A DNA stretch of 5,356 nt from an uncultured Sphingorhabdus sp. (GTDB lineage: Bacteria; Pseudomonadota; Alphaproteobacteria; Sphingomonadales; Sphingomonadaceae), in NCBI GenBank assembly GCA_937873665.1, contig CALMYW010000341.1:1-5356 (forward strand), given 5' to 3'. A program made the translations under genes and the position numbers. The notes beneath the pieces are model-generated. The model made no database searches, was not told where the DNA came from, and saw only the letters and a list, made by a program, of their open reading frames with translations. Below, one piece after another: positions 1-5,356 of the stretch (position 1 is the stretch's first letter; each line of letters opens with the position of its first letter).

Positions 1-74
1 CACGAAGGGGTCTGTTGAGACCGGACGGGCTCAGCAGCAGGGGAAGGCTTTCCCCAACAACTCACGGCCGAAAT
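1..74. other. Non-coding tail downstream of brxL with two short hairpins
   Basis: After the brxL stop codon no convincing coding sequence is present before the window edge. Two short perfect inverted repeats are visible: GGGGAA/TTCCCC at 40-55 with a 4-nt loop, and GGTCT/AGACC at 9-22 with a 4-nt loop. Read as minus-strand RNA, both fall shortly after the stop codon, where a terminator is expected. Neither is followed by a U-run, so an intrinsic terminator cannot be claimed. They may aid 3'-end stability, Rho-dependent termination, or be chance. Confidence 0.35.
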
Positions 75-2120
75 TCAGTCGACGCCCAATGCCTTGAATA
101 CGGCATCGACCGGGTCGGAATAAAACGACGTTTGGAACTTGGCAAAGAGCTCCCCGGGAATTGAAGGGATATCGGTCACGCTCGACATGGGCAAAAGCAC
201 CCGTTTTGCGCCACAATCGAAGGCAAGCTGCATGCAGCCTGCGAGATTTTCGACTGGCTTGATGTTCCCGCCTAGGCTCATGTCACCAAGCACGACCAGC
301 TGCCCCTGAAGCGGCTTTTGCAGTATCCCGGAACAGGCTGCGACAAACCCAGCAAGCGTGATCGACGTCGTCGCACCGCTGTTCTGAAGTTCGACCAAGT
401 GAACATGGTAGTCATGTTCACTTGCCTTTGCGGCCCCACTGATCCGGGCAATGTTGGCCCGGAAGAAATCGAAGCCAACCTTGAGGGCCTCACGAGCCGA
501 ACTGCTCGAACCAATCCCGGAAACTGCAAATTTTCCTGTGCCGGCAGTGATCTGGGTTTCGAGTCGATATAGACCCAGGTGGCCTCCACTGCCTGTTCCG
601 ATCGTGTGGAGAACGCCAGGGTTCATCGGCCCGTCGGGGATTAGCTTGCCGCCGCCTTGCTCTGGCACCGAGATAAACCGCTCTTCGTGAGTGTCTTGGT
701 CGATGTAAGAAAAATGGACGTCATAGAATTCCATGCCGCCGATCTTCTTCAACTGCTCCTTGACCCGGCGGCGTGTTTCCAGCGCATATTCGAGGCACTG
801 ACGGACAGCTTCCTTGTCGAACTCGCCGTTGGGGTAGAGCAGCTTCAAAAGACCCGAGACGGTTTTGCGAACTGCAATCGTGTCACGCTGGTTCAGATTG
901 TTGCCCAGCTTGAAATAGCGATCAATCGCATCTGCAAAGCTGCGCTTACGCATTTCGCGCATGAATTCGGCGAGATAATCGGTGATCAATCCGTAGCGGT
1001 TGGTGAAAAACTCCGGACGCATTTTCGGCACTTCCCAACCCGGTATGTAAGCATGGAAGCGGTCGAAGAAGGCGCTGTCGATCATGACCTGGGGGAACGG
1101 TGCCAGCAGGTGGCTGGTCTTCACCAAGGTATCGACCGACTGATTGATGTTGCCGACAAAGACCATGCTGGCTGAAGCCGAAATGGAATCTCGCCCACGA
1201 GCGAACGAACCATTGGCCATGTAGCCCTTCATGATCTGGACGCCGTCAGGCTCCTTGAAATTGATCCCAGCCACTTCGTCGAAGGCGACTACGTCCCACA
1301 TACCGACCAATCCAACCTGTCGCCGGGACATGTTGTAGAACAGGTTCGCGACGGTGGTCTGGCCACCTGAGACCAGGATGCTGTTGGGACTGACTTCCTC
1401 GTAAACGTAGGATTTGCCCGTGCCCCGAGGGCCAAGCTCACAGACATTGTAGTTGTTTTCGACAAACGGGATGAGCCGCACCAGCAGGTGCCAAAGGGTG
1501 CGCTCGTCCAGTACAGTCGGCTCCATCCCCGTTGAGCGGGTCAGGGCATCGATCCACTGCTTGGTGGTGAAGTGCTTTCGCGCCTCGAACAGTTCGCCCA
1601 TGTCCATGTTTGGCATCTGAATCGGCTTCAGGTCTGCAACCGAGAACGGCGACCGCTTGGAGCCCTCCTCGAAGAAGTAATGCACGGTAACAATGCACCA
1701 GATCCCACCCGCGAGCAGCTTCTCGTTGGCTTTGACGAACCGGGTATCGATCTCGGCATCCTTGACGCCAAGGTTGGCCAAAAGCGCCTCGTAGACGTCT
1801 CGCTTTTCGTTCAGGCGGACGCTGACCTTATCGATGATCTTGTAGCTGCCTCGCTCCCGGATTTTCGATTTGATTTTTTCCGCCTCATCGGGGCGAACAT
1901 AGTTCTCCGCCAAGACACCCTTGACTGTCTCCAGCCCCTCACGGATCGTCTGCTCATCGTCGGATGCGCAATAGGTTCCGAGCAGGTACTCGAGAACATA
2001 GGTCGGGACGTTTGCCCCTTCCTTGACCAGTTTGGTGAGATCTTTGCGAACGACTTTACCGGCGAACTGCTGGACCAGCAGCGCATCGACATCGTTCTTG
2101 GTTTGAGGGTCAGAAGTCAT
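75..2120 (-). CDS. brxL: BREX-1 protein BrxL: AAA+ ATPase with Lon-like C-terminal domain
   Basis: BrxL is the last core protein of BREX type 1 systems, a DNA-binding AAA+ ring needed to stop phage replication and generally dispensable for host methylation. The 681 residues carry the family N-terminal signature FAGKVVRKDLTKLVKEGANV at 19-38. The AAA+ core has Walker A GPRGTGKS at 230-237, Walker B DVVAFDE at 276-282, a sensor-1-like FVGNINQ at 321-327, and FFDRFH at 351-356 with Arg354 as a possible arginine finger. A Lon-like domain fills roughly 495-681, ending in the family-typical KFQTSFYSDPVDAVFKALGV. By hand alignment the Lon catalytic Ser and Lys are replaced by Thr584 and Cys629, so proteolysis is doubtful. 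I chose the ATG at 2120 because family members start just before the FAGKVV motif. An upstream in-frame GTG at 2186 would add 22 residues unlike the family. The start lies inside the end of pglZ (11-nt overlap) with no clear Shine-Dalgarno, suggesting translational coupling. Confidence 0.95.
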   Translation of the reverse strand: MTSDPQTKNDVDALLVQQFAGKVVRKDLTKLVKEGANVPTYVLEYLLGTYCASDDEQTIREGLETVKGVLAENYVRPDEAEKIKSKIRERGSYKIIDKVSVRLNEKRDVYEALLANLGVKDAEIDTRFVKANEKLLAGGIWCIVTVHYFFEEGSKRSPFSVADLKPIQMPNMDMGELFEARKHFTTKQWIDALTRSTGMEPTVLDERTLWHLLVRLIPFVENNYNVCELGPRGTGKSYVYEEVSPNSILVSGGQTTVANLFYNMSRRQVGLVGMWDVVAFDEVAGINFKEPDGVQIMKGYMANGSFARGRDSISASASMVFVGNINQSVDTLVKTSHLLAPFPQVMIDSAFFDRFHAYIPGWEVPKMRPEFFTNRYGLITDYLAEFMREMRKRSFADAIDRYFKLGNNLNQRDTIAVRKTVSGLLKLLYPNGEFDKEAVRQCLEYALETRRRVKEQLKKIGGMEFYDVHFSYIDQDTHEERFISVPEQGGGKLIPDGPMNPGVLHTIGTGSGGHLGLYRLETQITAGTGKFAVSGIGSSSSAREALKVGFDFFRANIARISGAAKASEHDYHVHLVELQNSGATTSITLAGFVAACSGILQKPLQGQLVVLGDMSLGGNIKPVENLAGCMQLAFDCGAKRVLLPMSSVTDIPSIPGELFAKFQTSFYSDPVDAVFKALGVD
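396..424. repeat. Perfect 12-bp inverted repeat inside brxL
   Basis: CAAGTGAACATG (396-407) is exactly the reverse complement of CATGTTCACTTG (413-424), with a 5-nt spacer GTAGT. It lies in the brxL codons for residues 566-575 (ASEHDYHVHL), a beta strand leading into the Lon-like domain's former active-site region. In the brxL mRNA it could fold into a 12-bp hairpin. As DNA it has the form of a dimeric-regulator operator, but its position deep in a coding region argues against a standard operator. The repeat itself is certain; any function is unknown. Confidence 0.8.
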
Positions 2121-4749
2121 TTTCAAAGGCCAGACTGATAGTGACGGGGTGAGGCGGGAAGAGATCCAGCTGATCCTCGGTATCACGAACGATCAATTGG
2201 TATTTCTTGTGCGGGTCGAATGACTGGTTGGCCAACGTGAGCCAGACCTCTTTCTTCCAAAGGTTCATGTCCTTGGCCGTTGAATCGAAGGCAATGACCT
2301 CGGCATTCGAGATTTGCTGATCGCCATCATAGAGGGCGATCCTAGCTGTTACCGGCTGCACCCGGTCGGAGGCGGCCTCGGTTTGCGTGATCGTGAATCG
2401 GTGGCGGGACGTCGTAATCCGTGTGCTGTGAAACAGCGCTGCCAGCCCGACCTTGGTGACGCGGGTCTGTTCGCGGCCTTTGCCTTCTCCGCGCGCGTAG
2501 TTGACGCGCAACAGGGGGATGCAGATTTCCTGGGGCATCGCGCCGCCGTGAACGAAACGGCTTCCGCCCACAAAATGAAAGCGGTTGATCCCCTTGGGAA
2601 CCCAGAAACCCATATCGGTACTGGCTTTTGCGGTAGCTGAGATATCGCCGCTGATGGCGCCATCATTGCTGCAGAGATCGGTTCCAATCAGATAGCGCTT
2701 CTTGGCGATCACCGCCCCTTCCGGTCGAGTCTTGATCGCGTTCTTGTGGCCGTCGCCGGGAGGCGCGCTTTGGAACAGGAAGCCGTGATCGGCGGTTACA
2801 ATCGCGCGATTACAATTGAAGGTGAAAGCCCGGCGAACCAGTGCCGCGATCTCATCGATCGTCGTCCGGACGGCGATGAAGGTCTTCTCCTCGTTGCCCG
2901 TGTCCGCCGTCTGATCGATCTGGTTGTGATAAACGTAGATCACGCGATAGGGCTTGAAGAAGGCCTTGCCGTCCTCCTTCTTCATTTCCATCAGATCGGA
3001 TGCCTTGATCGCGATCCCACCCACTGCCTCAAGCAGCTTTTTGCGCGCCTCCAACCCACTGGATGATTTTCCATCGACCTGCACCGAGCCGTCCGGCGCA
3101 TAGGCCAATTGCCCGTGCGGGAGGAGCGAGGCCATGCCCAGCGCGGTGTAGGATGGCAGGACACCGAGCATCGAATCCATCGTGGCTTGATAGCGGTCGG
3201 TTCCCCGCATGGCGGCGAACAGCTCTTGTGCTGCCTCGTACCGGAATGCGTCAGAGATGATCACGACCACGCGCCGACCAGGGTCTGCATCCAGAACCGG
3301 CTGCACCTCACGGGCAAAGAAATCATACTGGTTGATGATGTTCGGCAATTGCCAGGCAGGCAGCAATTCCGCCTCTGCCTGACTGGTCCACAGATTCCCC
3401 AACTCGGCCAGATACCAGTTGCCATACACATCCTCGATATGGCTGCGCAGGTCCTTGAGAACATCCCAGTTCTGGGCTTCCGCCACGTCTGCCGCCTCGC
3501 CGAACAGGCGATAGAGCTGGTCGAAGCGGTAGAGGCGATCAGTGTAGAGTTTCCACGTTTCAGAAGCGGTGTTGCTGCGGACATGCACACCCACTTCACC
3601 CTTCAGCGCCAGAAATGCGCCAGCATGGATGATCGCATCGTAAACGCTGTGCAGGGCTGCGCGGGGCGCATCTTCGGTCGACGGTTTTTCGGCGTTGGCC
3701 CAATATGCATTCTGGCGACTGCGCGCGATATCCGTGATCCGCGCGGCATTGACCGTTTCAGAAGCATCCAGCACTTCGCGCACAAGCAGCGACGCCAATC
3801 GCTTCTCGACGTCGAGGAAGCTGTGCACCATCTCCAGATCGGCCAGCGCAAAACCGCTCAGCTGGCTCTTGATACGCAGATCTTCGGCAATGATGGCGGA
3901 CAGGGCATCATAGGATCGCTGGTGGCTGCTGGAATCGCGCCACCCGTCCATGAACACGATCGCGTTGGAGCCGCCGCCGTTGGGCAGCACCAGATGCGTC
4001 AGCGACACCGGAACCTTGCCGGTCACATGGCGGGCAAAGTCCGTGGCGAACAGGCGCAGCAGCAGGTTGCGCAGGCATGGCCCTTCGTCGGCATAGCGAA
4101 ACTCTTGCGCGACAAAGTCCCAGAAGGCCTGCTCCACGCCAAAGCGCTGGAATTCGGCGAGCGTTTTGCTGTCGGCCGTCAGGTCCTGGGGATCGAGTTC
4201 GGCCAGCAAGATGCGCATGATCTGCGAGAGCTGCGGCTGTGGCGCGCGGGCCAGCACCGCCATGATCTTGAGATCAATCTGATAGGCGCCGTCGCCGGGC
4301 GCGATGAACCGGACGAGCTTGTCCATCCGTTCGCGGCTGGCAAAGAACCGGGCGCGATCGGCAATGTGGGATTTGAGCGATAGCTCATCGATCAAGCCCA
4401 GTTCACGCAGGATCAGCGTCGACTTGTCCGCTGCAAAGGGTGCCGCCCATTTGCGGATGTCGAGCAGCATGTCGTGCGCCGGGTCCGGCAAGGCACCACG
4501 TTCATAGATCAGGAAGCGCGCCTTGGGCTCTTCCAGCAGCATTCTGACCTTCAACGCCAGCGTGGACTCCTCGCCCAGGCGGATTAGCACGACGCCATCC
4601 TCATGGCAGTTTTCGAGATCGAGCTTATCCAGTTCCTCGGCAAATTCGCCTTCGCGATCCTGCCACCAGACGATGCGGTTGCCCGCATGGTCATGGCCGC
4701 CGCTGGAAAACAGGCGTTTCAGATGGGTGTGGATGTGGGTAAGGTCCAC
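2110..4749 (-). CDS. pglZ: BREX-1 protein PglZ (type A), alkaline phosphatase superfamily
   Basis: PglZ is a BREX hallmark protein with an alkaline-phosphatase-like metallo-hydrolase core, required for methylation and phage exclusion. Its natural substrate is unsettled; I recall a report of metal-dependent nuclease activity for a Salmonella homologue. The 879 residues open with a type A N-terminus (IVWWQD at 26-31). A long helical region of about 100-470 follows, then the catalytic core at about 490-750. By analogy with nucleotide pyrophosphatase/phosphatase-type enzymes, the visible metal and catalytic residues are Asp500 in ISDAFRYE, Thr535 in LPSYTALGMASLLPH (nucleophile position), Asp612 and Asp616 in YHNQIDQTAD, Asp654-His655 in TADHGF, and His734 in FVHGG. 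A beta-rich C-terminal domain of about 765-879 ends the protein. The start codon is GTG, 2 nt after the pglX stop. The next Met is residue 70, inside the conserved region, so the GTG start is well supported. No frameshift or missing key residue is seen. Confidence 0.95.
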   Translation of the reverse strand: MDLTHIHTHLKRLFSSGGHDHAGNRIVWWQDREGEFAEELDKLDLENCHEDGVVLIRLGEESTLALKVRMLLEEPKARFLIYERGALPDPAHDMLLDIRKWAAPFAADKSTLILRELGLIDELSLKSHIADRARFFASRERMDKLVRFIAPGDGAYQIDLKIMAVLARAPQPQLSQIMRILLAELDPQDLTADSKTLAEFQRFGVEQAFWDFVAQEFRYADEGPCLRNLLLRLFATDFARHVTGKVPVSLTHLVLPNGGGSNAIVFMDGWRDSSSHQRSYDALSAIIAEDLRIKSQLSGFALADLEMVHSFLDVEKRLASLLVREVLDASETVNAARITDIARSRQNAYWANAEKPSTEDAPRAALHSVYDAIIHAGAFLALKGEVGVHVRSNTASETWKLYTDRLYRFDQLYRLFGEAADVAEAQNWDVLKDLRSHIEDVYGNWYLAELGNLWTSQAEAELLPAWQLPNIINQYDFFAREVQPVLDADPGRRVVVIISDAFRYEAAQELFAAMRGTDRYQATMDSMLGVLPSYTALGMASLLPHGQLAYAPDGSVQVDGKSSSGLEARKKLLEAVGGIAIKASDLMEMKKEDGKAFFKPYRVIYVYHNQIDQTADTGNEEKTFIAVRTTIDEIAALVRRAFTFNCNRAIVTADHGFLFQSAPPGDGHKNAIKTRPEGAVIAKKRYLIGTDLCSNDGAISGDISATAKASTDMGFWVPKGINRFHFVGGSRFVHGGAMPQEICIPLLRVNYARGEGKGREQTRVTKVGLAALFHSTRITTSRHRFTITQTEAASDRVQPVTARIALYDGDQQISNAEVIAFDSTAKDMNLWKKEVWLTLANQSFDPHKKYQLIVRDTEDQLDLFPPHPVTISLAFENDF

Positions 4750-4751
4750 GC

Positions 4752-5356
4752 TTACTCGTCCTCACCCTTTTTCTTCGGGCAAACCTTGTCCTTGAAAGCC
4801 AGCAGATTGCCGAACCTGGCGTAATTGACCTTCACGCCATCATCGAGATCGAGCGCGATGCGCTGATCGGCCAGGTGGCGCAGTTCCTCGTCAAAGGCGC
4901 GCAGTTCGATCAGCTGCTTGGCAATCTTGTCCTTGTCCCGGCTCTTGCGGGTCTTTTCCGCCGAGGAGGATGAGGTGGCGATTTCGGCATCCAGATCGCT
5001 GATCCGCTGCTGCAACTTGCCCATCAGCGGGGTGACATGGTTGGTGCGCATCCGCGCCAGCGTGCCTTCGTTGTAACGGTGGAGATAGACCAGCGCCTCG
5101 AACGCTTTGTGCTTGCCCGACGAGAACAGCCAGTAGATCGGGCGGTTCTTGTACGTCTGAAGGTGGTCCTTGTAGAACTGCTTCGACAGGTAGGATCGCA
5201 GGGCTGCACGTGGCTCCCCAGCCTTGTCCATGGAAAGACCATCCATCAACGTGGTCATCGTTTCCATGACAGGCGCATCGGGCCAAGCAATGCCAAGGAA
5301 CTCCTCGATACGAACAGCAGCGTCGTCGGCGAACCACTGCTCTTCGGTAAGCGGAA
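4752..5356 (-). CDS. pglX: BREX-1 adenine-specific DNA methyltransferase PglX, C-terminal fragment (5' end outside window)
   Basis: PglX is the BREX adenine-N6 methyltransferase that marks host DNA so that BREX spares it. Only the last 200 complete codons are visible, ending in TAA. The SAM-binding and NPPY/F catalytic motifs are beyond base 5356, so the enzymatic assignment rests on the C-terminal domain and the neighbours. Recognisable parts (residues of the fragment) are a RIEEFL helix at 15-20, SYLSKQFYKDHLQTYKNRPI at 54-73 continuing as YWLFSSGK, the LVYLHRYN motif at 88-95, a charged heptad-like helical stretch at about 110-165 broken by a four-serine run (128-131), and the conserved DLDDGVKVNYARFGNLL at 169-185. 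A lysine- and acid-rich tail follows. The frame stays open from the Met codon at 5267 up to the window edge, so that Met is internal and not a start. The pglZ GTG begins 2 nt after this stop codon. Confidence 0.92.
   Translation of the reverse strand, partial: PLTEEQWFADDAAVRIEEFLGIAWPDAPVMETMTTLMDGLSMDKAGEPRAALRSYLSKQFYKDHLQTYKNRPIYWLFSSGKHKAFEALVYLHRYNEGTLARMRTNHVTPLMGKLQQRISDLDAEIATSSSSAEKTRKSRDKDKIAKQLIELRAFDEELRHLADQRIALDLDDGVKVNYARFGNLLAFKDKVCPKKKGEDE
4760..4768 (-). promoter_or_regulatory. Probable ribosome binding site for pglZ
   Basis: The minus strand reads AGGGTGAGG here, inside the last codons of pglX. Its GAGG core ends 10 nt before the GTG start codon of pglZ, a slightly long but workable Shine-Dalgarno spacing. 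It supports the GTG start and suggests pglZ can be initiated by ribosomes finishing pglX as well as de novo. Confidence 0.45.

Noticed and set aside
40..55. GGGGAA/TTCCCC hairpin as an intrinsic terminator for the operon
   Set aside because: The stem is only 6 bp and no U-run follows on the minus strand, so it does not meet the usual criteria. It is kept only as a note in the downstream tail.
31..216. Small minus-strand open frame of 61 codons at the end of brxL
   Set aside because: It overlaps the conserved BrxL C-terminus in another frame, and its translation has no recognisable features.
657..1175. Plus-strand open frame of 172 codons opposite the middle of brxL
   Set aside because: It is antisense to the BrxL AAA+ and linker region, with no family signature and no independent regulatory signal.
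1572..2138. Plus-strand open frame of 188 codons opposite the 5' part of brxL
   Set aside because: It is antisense to the conserved BrxL N-terminal region, shows no recognisable domain, and is best explained as a shadow frame.
2121..2186. Upstream GTG start for brxL giving a 703-residue protein
   Set aside because: It would deepen the overlap with pglZ to 77 nt and add 22 residues that do not resemble the BrxL N-terminus. The ATG at 2120 fits the family start.
3109..4383. Plus-strand open frame of 424 codons opposite pglZ
   Set aside because: It lies wholly antisense to a clearly recognised gene. Its translation is rich in Arg, His, Gln and Gly with no domain I recognise, as expected of a reverse-strand shadow of GC-rich coding DNA.
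4738..4743. GGTAAG (also at 5346-5351), the methylation site of the E. coli BREX system
   Set aside because: BREX recognition sites differ between systems and are set by PglX regions mostly outside this window. Six-mers of this kind occur often by chance.
4752..5267. A separate 171-residue gene starting at the ATG at 5267
   Set aside because: The same frame stays open to the window edge (reading ...RIEEFLGIAWPDAPVMETM...) and the sequence matches the PglX C-terminus, so the Met is internal.

Overview
The window is the 3' part of a BREX type 1 (Bacteriophage Exclusion) phage-defence operon, read entirely from the minus strand. In transcription order (high to low coordinates) it holds the C-terminal end of the adenine-specific methyltransferase gene pglX, cut off by the window edge; a complete pglZ (alkaline-phosphatase-superfamily protein, type A); and a complete brxL (AAA+ ATPase with a Lon-like C-terminal domain). 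This is the canonical order of the last three BREX-1 genes. The usual upstream genes brxA, brxB and brxC and the catalytic part of pglX would lie beyond base 5356.

Layout: 4752-5356 is the pglX 3' fragment (200 whole residues visible). Only 2 nt separate its stop from the GTG start of pglZ (2110-4749, 879 aa). pglZ overlaps brxL (75-2120, 681 aa, ATG start) by 11 nt. Bases 1-74 are a short non-coding tail after brxL with two small hairpins and no recognisable gene. There is no gene-free stretch over 300 bases, and I see no tRNA, rRNA, CRISPR array or insertion sequence. The tight junctions point to one transcript with translational coupling, and its promoter is outside the window.

How the parts work together, from knowledge of the family: PglX marks host DNA at a short non-palindromic site by N6-adenine methylation. 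PglZ, BrxB and BrxC are core factors needed for methylation and/or exclusion. BrxL is a DNA-binding AAA+ ring needed to block phage replication but generally not for methylation. All reading frames visible here are intact and the PglZ active-site residues and BrxL Walker motifs are present, so this part of the locus looks functional.

The moderately high GC content and the protein sequences suggest a proteobacterium, perhaps an alphaproteobacterium. That is an impression only, since no taxonomic marker is present. I found no undescribed system. The observations most worth a second look are the loss of the Lon Ser-Lys dyad in the BrxL C-terminal domain and a perfect 12-bp inverted repeat inside the brxL coding sequence.
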